Below the pieces are notes generated by a model, which did no database searches, was not told where the DNA came from, and saw nothing but the letters and a program-made list of their open reading frames with translations. A stretch of DNA of 64,000 nt from Sphingomonas sp. Leaf412 (GTDB taxonomy: Bacteria > Pseudomonadota > Alphaproteobacteria > Sphingomonadales > Sphingomonadaceae): contig NZ_LMQP01000003.1 in NCBI RefSeq assembly GCF_001425405.1, positions 492,264 through 556,263 of the forward strand, given 5' to 3'. This document shows, piece after piece, positions 52,442 to 63,279 of this stretch (position 1 is its first letter; every line of letters begins with the position of its first letter). Made by a program: the position numbers and the translations under genes.

Positions 52442-53485
52442 CTAGCCGATCACCAGCATCGCCGCGGCCAGCGACAGAAGGAACGCCGCGACCGTGGCGA
52501 TCAGGATCACGATCAACGGGCGCGGCCCGCCCTCGACCAGCTTGGCCAGCGGCGTGCGGATCGCGGTGGCGGTTACCGCGGCGGCCAGGAGGACCGCGGC
52601 GGTCTTCTCCGCCAGCGTCGCCGCGATCGGCGGGACGACGCCCAGCGAGTTGATCCCCGCCATGACGAAGAACCCGACCACGAACCACGGCATCCCGGCG
52701 CGCGCCGCCCCGCCGCCGTCACGCGGCAGGAACAGCGTCACGATCGCCAGCACGGGCGCGAGCAACGCGACGCGGGTCAGCTTCACGATCGCCGCGATCT
52801 GCCCCGCGCCGGGCGAATAGGCATAGCCCGCGCCCAGCGCCTGCGCGACGTCGTGGATCGACGCGCCCAGCAGGAACCCCGCGCGCAGGTCGGACAGGGC
52901 CAGCACGTGCGCGATCGCGGGATAGACCAGCATCGCGGTCGCGCTCATCGCCGAAATGCCGACCAGGACGAGGGTCAGCTGCGCCTCCCCCGACCGTTTC
53001 GGGCCCAGCGTCGCCGCCAGCGCCATCGCCGCGCTGGCGCCGCAGATCGCGACCGCGCCCCCCGCCAGCGTCCCGAACGCGGCGTCGAAGCCCAGCCGCC
53101 GGCTCGCTACCACGCCCGCCCCGATCGTCAGCGCCACGATCCCCGCCACGCACAGCAGCGCCACGGGGCCGAGCGCCACGACCTGGCCCGCGGTGACGCG
53201 CAGGCCCACCAGCACGATGCCCCACCGCAGCAGCGATCGCGCCGCGAAGACCAGCCCCGGCGTCAGGCGCGCATCCTCCGACAGGAAATTGAGCGCCAGG
53301 CCCAGCAACAGCGCCATCAGCGTCAGCGGCGCGCCGTAGCGGTCGGACAGGAACCCCGCCGCCAGCGTCCCCAGCGCCACGATCGTCAGCCCGGGCATCC
53401 GGTCGCGCCAGCCGTCCGACGCCGTCTCGCCGATATCGTTGTACAGGTCCGCCGCCATGATCGCGGCGGGGCGGTCCTGCCTCAT
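52442..53485 (-). CDS. YeiH family putative sulfate exporter
   Basis: Membrane protein of 347 residues with about nine to eleven helices of the YeiH/UPF0324 family. Signature segments: ALNFLSEDARLTPGLVFAAR, AGGAVAICGASAAMALAA and FLLGASIHDVAQALGAG. The transported substrate is uncertain; the sulfate name is by annotation tradition. The ATG overlaps the DUF6356 stop by 4 nt, so the two are coupled. The divergent Lrp-type regulator is the probable controller. Confidence 0.9.
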   Translation of the reverse strand: MRQDRPAAIMAADLYNDIGETASDGWRDRMPGLTIVALGTLAAGFLSDRYGAPLTLMALLLGLALNFLSEDARLTPGLVFAARSLLRWGIVLVGLRVTAGQVVALGPVALLCVAGIVALTIGAGVVASRRLGFDAAFGTLAGGAVAICGASAAMALAATLGPKRSGEAQLTLVLVGISAMSATAMLVYPAIAHVLALSDLRAGFLLGASIHDVAQALGAGYAYSPGAGQIAAIVKLTRVALLAPVLAIVTLFLPRDGGGAARAGMPWFVVGFFVMAGINSLGVVPPIAATLAEKTAAVLLAAAVTATAIRTPLAKLVEGGPRPLIVILIATVAAFLLSLAAAMLVIG

Positions 53486-53715
53486 GCGTCGACGACGCCG
53501 CCCGCCCGCCGGCGGCGCCCGGCGATCATCCGGTCGTGCAGCCGGGCGATCGCGCGGCTGCCCGTCTTCTCGAACCACGCGGGCACGATCGCATGGACCA
53601 GGCACGCCAGCCCCGCCCCGATCAGCGCGACCCCGAATCCGCCCGCCGTCAGCATATGCTCGCCATAACTTTCCCCTACCTCGGCCGGGTGCGCGCGGAA
53701 CAGACGGTCGAACAT
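53482..53715 (-). CDS. DUF6356-type small membrane protein
   Basis: 77-residue protein with one central helix (AGGFGVALIGAGLACLVHAI) and a basic tail (RLHDRMIAGRRRRAGG). MFDRLFRAHPAEVGESYGEHM is the conserved opening of proteins called DUF6356 (recalled, not searched). Function unknown; translationally coupled to yeiH, hence perhaps an accessory subunit. Confidence 0.82.
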   Translation of the reverse strand: MFDRLFRAHPAEVGESYGEHMLTAGGFGVALIGAGLACLVHAIVPAWFEKTGSRAIARLHDRMIAGRRRRAGGVVDA

Positions 53716-53828
53716 GGCTTCCTCCCTCGGGACGTCGGGATCGTTATAGCCGTTCGACGGGGAATAACCGTCTCGAGATCACGGCGCAACTGGCGCGATG
53801 CGGAATATCGTCCTATCCTGGCGGCGAT

Positions 53829-54299
53829 ATGAAGGAAACTGTTCTCGAACCGGTCGACCGGCGCATCCTGGCCATCCTACAGGAGGACGCCACCGTCGCG
53901 ATCGCGGAGATCGCGGAGCGCGTCGGCCTGTCCGCGACGCCGTGCTGGAAACGGATCAAGCGGATGGAGCGCGACGGCGTCATCGGGCGCCGCGTCGCCA
54001 TCCTGGACCGGGAGGCACTGGGGCTGGGCGTGACGGTCATCGTCGCGGTGCGGACCGCGCAGCACGGCGACGAGTGGTTGCAGACCTTCGCCGACGGGGT
54101 CGCGCGCATTCCGGAGGTGGTGGAATTCTACCGCATGAGCGGGGAGATCGACTATCTGCTGAAGATCGTGGCGCGCGACATCGCGGACTATGACCGCATC
54201 TATCGCAAGCTGACGAAGGTGGCGCCGCTGCACGACGTCAGTTCGTCCTTCGCGATGCAGGAGATCAAGTCCACGACCGCGCTGCCGCTGTTCGACTGA
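53829..54299 (+). CDS. Lrp/AsnC family transcriptional regulator
   Basis: 156-residue feast/famine regulator: winged helix at about 8-60 (VDRRILAILQEDATVAIAEIAERVGLSATPCWKRIKRME) and C-terminal RAM/AsnC ligand domain (IPEVVEFYRMSGEIDYLLKIVARD). Likely binds an amino acid. It diverges from DUF6356-yeiH across a 113-nt promoter region and converges with hutF (38-nt gap). The adjacent hut locus makes control of amino-acid use or export plausible. Confidence 0.92.
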   Translation: MKETVLEPVDRRILAILQEDATVAIAEIAERVGLSATPCWKRIKRMERDGVIGRRVAILDREALGLGVTVIVAVRTAQHGDEWLQTFADGVARIPEVVEFYRMSGEIDYLLKIVARDIADYDRIYRKLTKVAPLHDVSSSFAMQEIKSTTALPLFD

Positions 54300-54337
54300 C
54301 GCGGCCCGGCGCGGGGGGCGTCCGCCGTCGGGTCCGT

Positions 54338-55672
54338 TCAGGCACGAAGCAGCCGCGCCGCCACCCGCGCATATCGCGCCGCGACGGCGTCGCGCGTGCG
54401 GTGACGCCCGCCCTCCACCACCTGCCGACCCGCGCGCCACACCGCGTCGACGCGCGGTCCGCCGCCCGCGAAGATCCAGCGGTCGAGCGATTCTTCGCCC
54501 GCGTCGGACAGCGCGACCAGATCGGCGGGCGCGCCGACCGCGAACCCCGCATCCGCCCCCAGCGCGTGCGCGCCGCCGTGCAGGACCGCCGTCACCAGCG
54601 TCTCGCCGGTCGAGGCGCCCGGCGCGGCCAGTACGGTGCGCCGCCGCAGCGACAGCCGCTGGCCGTATTCCAGCAGGCGCAGCTCCTCCGCCGCGTCGAT
54701 CCGCACGTTCGAATCGCTGCCGATCCCGAACGCCCCGCCCGCGGACAGATACGCGTCCGCGGGAAACAGGCCGTCGCCCAGATTCGCTTCCGTGATCGGG
54801 CACAGACCCACGACCGCCCCGCTCGCCGCCACCGCCGCCATCTCCCCCGCGTCGACATGCGTCGCGTGGACCAGGCACCAGCGCGCATCGACCGCCTGAT
54901 GGTCCAGCAGCCACGCGACCGGCCGCCGTCCCGACCATGCGAGGCAGTCGGCGACCTCCTTCACCTGTTCCGCGACGTGGATGTGGATCGGCGCGTCGGG
55001 CGCCATCGTGGCCAGCACCGCCAGTTCGTCCGGCGTCACCGCGCGCAGCGAATGCGGCGCGATGCCGACGACCGCGTCGGGAAGCGCGGCGACCGCGCGG
55101 CGGCTGGCGTCGTGCAGCGTCGCGAACCCGTCCAGGTCGGTCACGAAGCGCCGCTGCCCCGCGGTCGGCGCGGTGCCGCCGAAGCCCGAATGGGCGTAGA
55201 AGACGGGCAGCAGCGTCAGCGCGATCCCGGTTTCCGCCGCCGCGCCCGCGACCGCCGCCGCCGTCTCCGCCGGATCGGCATAGGGCGCGCCCGACGGCTG
55301 GTGGTGGAGATAGTGAAACTCTCCGACGCGGGTGAAGCCCGCCTCCAGCATCTCCACGAACGCCATCGCCGCGATCGCCGCCACGTCGTCGGGCGTCAGG
55401 TCGTGCAGGATCCGGTACATCAACTCGCGCCAGCTCCAGAAATCGTCGTGCGCGGGCCCGCTCCTGCGTTCGGCACGCCCGGCCATCAGCCGCTGGAAGC
55501 TGTGGCTGTGCAGGTTGGGCAGGCCGGGCAGGGCGGTGGCGTGGCGCGGTTCGTCGCCGCGCGGCGTCGCCCGCGGCTCGATCGCGGCGATCCGGCCGTC
55601 CGCGATCGACACCCGCACGTCGCGCGCCCAGCCGTCGGGCAGCAGCGCCTGTCCGAAGAAGATCGTCCGCAT
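54338..55672 (-). CDS. hutF: Formimidoylglutamate deiminase
   Basis: Zinc amidohydrolase converting N-formimino-L-glutamate to N-formyl-L-glutamate and ammonia, step 4 of the five-step histidine route; 444 residues. Metal ligands are in [34 protein letters not shown] and [12 protein letters not shown], the last typical of HutF. The ATG at 55672 ([14 protein letters not shown]) gives the family start; a longer frame runs into the operator. Divergent from hutI. Confidence 0.95.
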   Translation of the reverse strand: MRTIFFGQALLPDGWARDVRVSIADGRIAAIEPRATPRGDEPRHATALPGLPNLHSHSFQRLMAGRAERRSGPAHDDFWSWRELMYRILHDLTPDDVAAIAAMAFVEMLEAGFTRVGEFHYLHHQPSGAPYADPAETAAAVAGAAAETGIALTLLPVFYAHSGFGGTAPTAGQRRFVTDLDGFATLHDASRRAVAALPDAVVGIAPHSLRAVTPDELAVLATMAPDAPIHIHVAEQVKEVADCLAWSGRRPVAWLLDHQAVDARWCLVHATHVDAGEMAAVAASGAVVGLCPITEANLGDGLFPADAYLSAGGAFGIGSDSNVRIDAAEELRLLEYGQRLSLRRRTVLAAPGASTGETLVTAVLHGGAHALGADAGFAVGAPADLVALSDAGEESLDRWIFAGGGPRVDAVWRAGRQVVEGGRHRTRDAVAARYARVAARLLRA

Positions 55673-55717
55673 CGCATCCTCCCTGTCGGGGCTGGACAGT
55701 AATGCGGGGTCGTGCTT

Positions 55718-55729
55718 TTGTATATACAA
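55718..55729. promoter_or_regulatory. Probable HutC operator
   Basis: TTGTATATACAA, a perfect 12-bp palindrome, lies between the divergent hutF and hutI genes. HutC operators in other proteobacteria have the same TTGTATxTACAA form. It would let one repressor shut both transcripts. It lies 45 nt upstream of the hutF ATG and 17 nt upstream of the hutI GTG. Confidence 0.8.
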
Positions 55730-55746
55730 TTGGTGGAGGCGAGCAC

Positions 55747-56931
55747 GTGCGCTGCGACACGATATGGCGGAACGCGCGGCTGGCGACGATGGCCGGCGAC
55801 GACCTGGGGATCGTCGCGGACGGCATAGTCGCGGCGCGCGACGGGCGGATCGCCTATGCCGGGCCCGCCACGGTCGCGATCGAGGCGGCGCACCAGGTGG
55901 ATTGCGGCGGCCGCTGGATCACCCCGGGACTGATCGACTGCCACACGCACCTGATCCACGCCGGAAACCGCGCGGGCGAGTTCGCGGCCCGGCTGGCGGG
56001 CGCCAGCTACGAGGAGATCGCACGTGCGGGCGGCGGCATCGTGTCGACGATGCGCGCGACGCGGGACGCGAGCGAGGACGAGCTGGTCACGACCACTTTG
56101 CCGCGGCTCGACGCGCTGATCGCGGAGGGCGTGACGACGGTGGAGGTCAAGTCCGGCTATGGCCTGACCCCCTTCGACGAGGCGAAGATGCTGCGCGCCG
56201 CACGGCGGCTGGGCGACGAGCGCGACGTCCGCGTCGCGACGACCTTCCTCGCCGCGCACGCGCTGCCGCCCGAATATGCGGGCGACGCGGACGGCTATAT
56301 CGACCGAGTCTGTGCACAGATCCCCGAACTGGGCGGGCTGGCGGATGCGGTCGACGCGTTCTGCGAGGGCATCGGGTTCACGCCGGCGCAGGTCGATCGC
56401 GTCTTCGCCGCGGCGCGCGACGCGGGCCTGCCGGTGAAGCTGCATGCGGAGCAATTGTCCGCGCTGGGCGGCGCGTCGCTGGCGGCGCGCCACGGGGCGT
56501 TGTCGGCGGATCACCTCGAACATGCCACCGATGCCGACGTCGCGGCGATGGCGGCGGCGGGCACGGTCGCGGTCCTCCTGCCCGGCGCCTATTACTTCAT
56601 GCGCGAGACGATGCTGCCCCCCGTCGCCGCGCTGCGTGCCGCGGGCGTCCCGATCGCGCTGGCGACCGATTGCAACCCCGGCACCTCGCCGCTGACCAGC
56701 CCGCTGCTGGTCCTGAACATGGCCGCGACGCTGTTCCGGCTGACGGTGGTGGAGGCGTTGCGCGGCCTGACCGTCAATGCCGCCCGCGCGCTGGGCCTCC
56801 ACGATGCGATCGGCACGCTGGAGGTCGGCAAGGCGTGCGACCTGGCGGTGTGGGACGTCTCCGACCCTGCCGAGCTGGTCTACCGCATCGGTTTCAACCC
56901 CCTCCACTCCCGCATCAGGAACGGTCGATGA
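55747..56931 (+). CDS. hutI: Imidazolonepropionase
   Basis: Zinc/iron amidohydrolase opening imidazolone-5-propionate to N-formimino-L-glutamate (step 3); 394 residues. Metal and substrate residues: [44 protein letters not shown] and [10 protein letters not shown]. Start at GTG 55747, 7 nt after GGAGG. Its stop overlaps the hutH start (ATGA). Confidence 0.97.
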   Translation: MRCDTIWRNARLATMAGDDLGIVADGIVAARDGRIAYAGPATVAIEAAHQVDCGGRWITPGLIDCHTHLIHAGNRAGEFAARLAGASYEEIARAGGGIVSTMRATRDASEDELVTTTLPRLDALIAEGVTTVEVKSGYGLTPFDEAKMLRAARRLGDERDVRVATTFLAAHALPPEYAGDADGYIDRVCAQIPELGGLADAVDAFCEGIGFTPAQVDRVFAAARDAGLPVKLHAEQLSALGGASLAARHGALSADHLEHATDADVAAMAAAGTVAVLLPGAYYFMRETMLPPVAALRAAGVPIALATDCNPGTSPLTSPLLVLNMAATLFRLTVVEALRGLTVNAARALGLHDAIGTLEVGKACDLAVWDVSDPAELVYRIGFNPLHSRIRNGR

Positions 56932-58460
56932 TCCTTCGCCCTGGCGCTGTCCCATATGCCGACTGGCTCGCCATCTATCGCGGCGCATCACCCCGGCTCG
57001 ACCCGTCATGTGCGCAGGCGATCGCCGCCAGTGCCGCCGCGGTGGCGCGGATCGTGGGGAAGGGAGATCCGGTCTACGGCATCAACACCGGCTTCGGAAA
57101 ACTGGCCAGCGTCCGCATCGACGCCGCCGACCTCGCCACGCTCCAGCGCAACATCGTGCTCAGCCACGCGGCGGGGGTGGGGGAGGCGATGCCGGTCCCG
57201 GTCGCGCGGCTGATGATGGCGCTGAAACTCGCCAGCCTGGCGCAGGGCGCATCGGGGGTCCGGCCCGCGACCGTCGCGCTGCTGGAGGCGATGCTGGCGC
57301 ACGGTTTGACCCCCGTCGTACCCGCGCAGGGATCGGTGGGGGCGAGCGGCGACCTGGCTCCGCTGGCGCACATGACCGCGGCGATGATCGGCGTCGGCGA
57401 CATGATCGTCGACGGCGCGGTGGTGCCCGCGGCGCGGGCGCTGGCGGACGCGGGGCTGTCGCCGCTGGAACTGGGGCCGAAGGAAGGACTGGCGCTCCTC
57501 AACGGCACGCAGTTCAGCACCGCCTACGCGCTCGCCGGCCTGTTCGAGGCGGAGCGATTGTACCGGTCCGCGCTGGTCACGGGCATCGTGTCGACCGAGG
57601 CGGCGAAGGGATCGGACGCACCCTTCGATCCGCGCATCCACGCGCTTCGCGGTCATCGCGGGCAGATCGACACCGCCGGCGCCTTGCGCGCGATGATGCG
57701 GGGATCGGCGATCCGCGCCTCGCATCGCGAGGACGACGTACGCGTGCAGGACCCCTATTGCCTGCGCTGCCAGCCGCAGGTGATGGGCGCGATCCTCGAC
57801 CTGTTGCGACAGGCGGCGGCGACGCTGGTGACCGAGGCGAACGGCGTCAGCGACAATCCGCTGATCTTCCCGGACACGGACGAAGCCCAGGACGAGGCAC
57901 TGTCGGGCGGGAACTTCCATGCCGAGCCGGTCGCCTTCGCCGCGGACATGATCGCGATGGCATTGTGCGAGATCGGCAGCCTGTCCGAACGCCGCGTCGC
58001 GATGCTGGTCGACCCCGCGCTGTCGGGGCTTCCCGCGTTCCTGACGCCCAGGCCCGGCCTGAATTCCGGCTTCATGATCCCGCAGGTGACCGCGGCGGCG
58101 CTGGTGAGCGAGAACAAGCAGCGCGCCTATCCCGCCAGCGTCGATTCGATCCCGACCTCCGCCAACCAGGAGGATCACGTGTCGATGGCGGCGCATGGGG
58201 CGCGGCGGCTGATCGCGATGGCGGCGAACGTCGACGCGGTGCTGGGCATCGAGCTGCTCGCCGCCGCGCAGGGGTGCGATTTCCACGCGCCGCTGACGTC
58301 GAGCGCGCCGGTGGAGCGCATCCGCGCGCTGCTCCGCGCCGCAGTGCCGACCTTGACGGACGATCGCCACATGGCACCCGACATGGCGGCGGCGACCGCG
58401 CTGGTGGTGGACGGCGCGCTGCTGGCCGCGGTCGGCGATCTGCCGGGCGTCGCGGCGTGA
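56928..58460 (+). CDS. hutH: Histidine ammonia-lyase
   Basis: Converts L-histidine to urocanate and ammonia, step 1. The autocatalytic MIO prosthetic group forms from Ala139-Ser140-Gly141 in [54 protein letters not shown] and SGGNFHAEP are conserved. 510 residues, complete. Overlaps hutI at the start and hutG at the end (GTGA), so the four genes form a coupled operon. Confidence 0.98.
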   Translation: MILRPGAVPYADWLAIYRGASPRLDPSCAQAIAASAAAVARIVGKGDPVYGINTGFGKLASVRIDAADLATLQRNIVLSHAAGVGEAMPVPVARLMMALKLASLAQGASGVRPATVALLEAMLAHGLTPVVPAQGSVGASGDLAPLAHMTAAMIGVGDMIVDGAVVPAARALADAGLSPLELGPKEGLALLNGTQFSTAYALAGLFEAERLYRSALVTGIVSTEAAKGSDAPFDPRIHALRGHRGQIDTAGALRAMMRGSAIRASHREDDVRVQDPYCLRCQPQVMGAILDLLRQAAATLVTEANGVSDNPLIFPDTDEAQDEALSGGNFHAEPVAFAADMIAMALCEIGSLSERRVAMLVDPALSGLPAFLTPRPGLNSGFMIPQVTAAALVSENKQRAYPASVDSIPTSANQEDHVSMAAHGARRLIAMAANVDAVLGIELLAAAQGCDFHAPLTSSAPVERIRALLRAAVPTLTDDRHMAPDMAAATALVVDGALLAAVGDLPGVAA

Positions 58461-59241
58461 TCCTGCACGTCGCGCGGGCGGACACGCCGCTGATCCTCGC
58501 CATGCCGCATGGGGGGCTGGCGCTGCCGACCGGGGGGTTCCGGTCGGACTGGTGGGCGCGGCGCGACGCGGACTGGCATATCCGCGACCTGTACGACGGG
58601 CTGGCCGACGCCACCGTGGTCGCCACCGGAATCTCGCGCAGCACGATCGACGCGAACCGCGATCCGTCGGGCGCGTCGCTCTATCCGGGGCAGGCGACGA
58701 CGGAATTATGCCCGACGACGACGTTCGACGGCGACCCCCTGTACGACGGCGCGGGGCCGGACGCGGCGGAGATCGCGCGTCGGCGCGCCGCCTATTTCGA
58801 CCCCTATCACGCCGCGCTGTCCGCGGAGGTCGCCCGGCTGCGCGCGACGCACGACCGGGTCGTGGTCTACGACTGCCATTCGATCCGCAGCCGCATTCCC
58901 CGCCTGTTCGACAGCGACCTGCCCGAACTGAACATCGGCACCAACGGCGGCACCACCTGCGCGCCCGAACTGCGCGATGCGGTCGCGGCCATCGCCGCCG
59001 CATCGGGGCGCAGCCATGTCGTCGACGGGCGCTTCCGCGGCGGCTGGACCACGCGGCATTACGGCAGGCCGGAAACGGGCGTCCACGCGATCCAGATGGA
59101 AACCGCGATCCGCGCCTATCTGCGCGAACCGGTGGGGCAGGTCACGCCCGACACCTGGCCGCCCGCCTTCGACCCTGCCGTCGCCGCGCCGCTGCGCGCG
59201 ACGCTCGGCCTCATCCTCGCCGCCTGCCTGGAGTTCGCCCG

Positions 59242-59245
<4 letters not shown>
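58457..59245 (+). CDS. hutG: N-formylglutamate amidohydrolase
   Basis: Hydrolyses N-formyl-L-glutamate to glutamate and formate, the final step; 262 residues. FGase-family features: [13 protein letters not shown], the metal-site [24 protein letters not shown] and [17 protein letters not shown] start inside the hutH stop; stop overlaps the hutU ATG. Together with hutF it marks the formate-releasing variant of the pathway. Confidence 0.95.
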
Positions 59246-60897
<1,652 letters not shown>

Positions 60898-60900
60898 CCG

Positions 60901-60926
60901 CGCGCCGGCGGGGTTGCGCCGGCGCG
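60901..60926 (+). terminator. Stem-loop at the end of the hut operon
   Basis: CGCGCCGGCG-GGGTTG-CGCCGGCGCG forms a perfect 10-bp stem with a 6-nt loop, starting 4 nt past the hutU stop. No T run follows, so it may act as a stabiliser or Rho-related terminator. Confidence 0.55.
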
Positions 60927-61032
60927 TCGACCCGATCAGGAAGGCGCGACCGCCGGGCCCGGACCGGGTATCGGTCGGAACCTCGTCGTCGACCGGACAG
61001 GAGCCAGCGCGATCTTCCACCTCTTCTTCGCC

Positions 61033-62139
61033 GTGCCGTGCCTGCTGGTCCTGGCGCGCTGGCTGTGGCCGCTCGCGCTGACGCCCGGGGTGAAGGTCGC
61101 GGTCGCGGTCGCGCTTCTCGTCGCATCGCAATTCCATCTGTGGAGCCGGCTGTCGTCGGGCTCGGTCTTCGATCCCGAAATGCCGCGGGGCGTCGTGATC
61201 CTGTTCAACTGGGCGTTCGGCGCGATCCTGCTGCTGGCGGCGTTCCAGATCGCGCTGGACCTGGCGACGCTGGCGACGATGGCGGTGCGGCGCGGCGCGG
61301 TGACGGTCCCCGACGGCGCACGCTTCGCGATCGCGGGCATCGCCGCGCTGCTCGCCGCGCTGGGGGTGTGGAACGCGGTGCGCGTGCCCCCGGTCAGGGA
61401 CGTGGAGATCGCCGTTCCCGGCCTGTCGCCCCGCTTCGACGGCTACCGCCTGATCCAGCTGACCGACCTGCACATCAGCCGCCTGTTCCCGGCCGCCTGG
61501 GCGCGCGCGGTGGTGGCGCGGGCGAATGCGGCGGACGCGGACCTGATCGTCGTCACGGGGGACTTCATCGACGGGTCGGTGGCGATGCGGCGTGCCGACG
61601 TGGCGCCGCTGCGCGACCTGCGCGCGCCGGACGGCGTCTTCGCCATCCCCGGCAACCACGAATATTTCTTCGATTACGCCGCCTGGATGCGGCACCTGTC
61701 CGGGCTGGGGATCCGCATGTTGCCCAACGCGCATGTCGTCCTGGAACGCGGCGACGCGCGCCTGGTGCTCGCGGGCGTGACCGACCTGTCCGCGCCGGGC
61801 GTGGGGCAGGCGGGGCCGGACCTCGACGCCGCGCTGTCGGGCGCGCCGGCGGGTGCGCCGGTCCTGCTGCTCGATCATCAGCCGCGGAAGGCGCGGCGTG
61901 CCGCCGCCCGGGGCGTGGCGGTCCAGCTGTCGGGGCACACCCACGGCGGCATGATCCGCGGCCTCGATCGCCTGGTCGCGCCGGCCAACGACGGGTTCGT
62001 GTCCGGTCGCTATGCGGTGGGGGGCATGACGCTGTACGTGAACAACGGCACCGCGCTGTGGCCGGGCTTCGCGCTGCGGCTGGGCGTGCCGTCGGAACTG
62101 ACCCGGATCACGCTGCGCGCGAAGGGCGGCGGATCGTGA
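61033..62139 (+). CDS. Membrane-anchored metallophosphoesterase
   Basis: Calcineurin-like phosphoesterase of 368 residues with about four N-terminal membrane helices, then the catalytic domain with QLTDLHISR, VVTGDFIDGS, IPGNHEYFFD, LLDHQP and QLSGHTHGGM (dinuclear metal ligands). Related to YkuE/YaeI-type enzymes thought to act on lipid-linked phosphates. The GTG at 61033 is used here; however, an AGGAG 8 nt before an in-frame ATC (61012) and the family-like continuation FHLFFAVPCLLVL suggest translation may start seven codons earlier at a non-canonical codon. Substrate unknown. Confidence 0.88.
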   Translation: MPCLLVLARWLWPLALTPGVKVAVAVALLVASQFHLWSRLSSGSVFDPEMPRGVVILFNWAFGAILLLAAFQIALDLATLATMAVRRGAVTVPDGARFAIAGIAALLAALGVWNAVRVPPVRDVEIAVPGLSPRFDGYRLIQLTDLHISRLFPAAWARAVVARANAADADLIVVTGDFIDGSVAMRRADVAPLRDLRAPDGVFAIPGNHEYFFDYAAWMRHLSGLGIRMLPNAHVVLERGDARLVLAGVTDLSAPGVGQAGPDLDAALSGAPAGAPVLLLDHQPRKARRAAARGVAVQLSGHTHGGMIRGLDRLVAPANDGFVSGRYAVGGMTLYVNNGTALWPGFALRLGVPSELTRITLRAKGGGS

Positions 62140-62222
62140 CTTGGCGCCGGGCCTGCCGCGCAGCGTGACCGAGGAAGGGGAGGGGGCGGCACGCCATCGG
62201 TGCCTGCCGTCGTCGCCGAAGG

Positions 62223-62297
62223 TGGTGACCCCTACGAGAATCGAACTCGTGTTTTCGCCGTGAGAGGGCGACGTCCTAACCGCTAGACGAAGGGGCC
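62223..62297 (-). tRNA. tRNA-Glu (anticodon CTC)
   Basis: Minus-strand cloverleaf: acceptor GGCCCCT/AGGGGTC, D arm with GTCTAGCGGTTAGGAC, anticodon arm TCGCC-CTCTCAC-GGCGA (CTC), T arm ACGAG-TTCGATT-CTCGT, discriminator A and encoded CCA. Confidence 0.97.
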
Positions 62298-62318
62298 GTC
62301 GGCAGTGAAGCGGCGCAC

Positions 62319-63275
62319 CTACGGGGCGGCCGGGCCGCCGTCAAGCCATCGCGTATGCGGCGGCAGGTTGTCGCGGCCCGCCTCCAGCAGGCCCTGCAAC
62401 GGCGCGCCGAATTCCTGCGTCCGGCCGCGCAGCATCCCGGCCATGATCGGCGTCAGGGCGATCCCGAACTGGCGCGCGGTCCGGCCCAGGAACAGGTGCG
62501 CGTCGCGGATGAAATGCGACTGGTCGTAATAGGGGGTGAAGACGTCCGCATCCGACAGTCGCGCCGCATGCGGACCGGTCAGCGCGGCGACTGCGCGCAT
62601 GAAGCGGTGCTGGCGCAGCAGCCGCTTCGGCCCGAAGCCGAAATAATGTTTCGCGATCCGGCGCAACTGCGTCTCCTGCACCGCCAGCCGGTCCGCGACC
62701 TCCGCGCATTCCACCGCCGCGGGGTCGTGCAGCATCGCGGTCAGCGCGCGGATCACCGGCATGTCGCGTCCCTCGGGCGACAAGGCGGCGGTCAGCGCAT
62801 GATCCAGCACCGTCACCGCCGCATCCTCGTCGCGCCCCGCCGCCGCCAGCGCGCCGTAGAAGGCGCGCGCGCGCGGCTCCTCCCACAGGCTCGCCAGCGG
62901 CACGACGCGATCCGCCACGCGCGCGGCGTGCTTGCCGAACAGGCGCGCCCATCCGATCGCGGTGATACCGATCCCGATCAGGCGCCCGCCGTCGCTGTCG
63001 GCGCGAAAGGCGTAACTGGTGGGGCCGAAGACCACCGCGTCGTTGCGCCACTCCAACCTGTGGTTGCGCACCGTCGCGCGCACCGGCCCGGCGTCGAACG
63101 TCATCACGAGGTTCGCGGGACCGGGCAGATAGTCGTTGTGCCGCACCGCCGACCCCGCCGGACCGGAATCGTAGAAGGCGTAGTCGATGACGATCTCGGC
63201 CAGATGCGCCGCGGGCGCGCGAAACCGCATCGCGACGCCGTCGCTCGTCACGACCGCGGGGCGGGTCTCGGTCAT
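62319..63275 (-). CDS. AraC family transcriptional regulator
   Basis: 318-residue regulator with an N-terminal ligand-type domain (DYLPGPANLVMTF, FGPTSYAFRADSDGG, resembling DUF6597) and a C-terminal AraC helix-turn-helix (about 205-295: VADRLAVQETQLRRIAKHYFGFGPKRLLRQHRFMRA, then YYDQSHFIRDAHLFLG). The ligand is unknown. It lies 4 nt after the DAHP synthase gene on the same strand, so it is probably cotranscribed with it. Confidence 0.9.
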   Translation of the reverse strand: MTETRPAVVTSDGVAMRFRAPAAHLAEIVIDYAFYDSGPAGSAVRHNDYLPGPANLVMTFDAGPVRATVRNHRLEWRNDAVVFGPTSYAFRADSDGGRLIGIGITAIGWARLFGKHAARVADRVVPLASLWEEPRARAFYGALAAAGRDEDAAVTVLDHALTAALSPEGRDMPVIRALTAMLHDPAAVECAEVADRLAVQETQLRRIAKHYFGFGPKRLLRQHRFMRAVAALTGPHAARLSDADVFTPYYDQSHFIRDAHLFLGRTARQFGIALTPIMAGMLRGRTQEFGAPLQGLLEAGRDNLPPHTRWLDGGPAAP

Positions 63276-63279
63276 CGCC

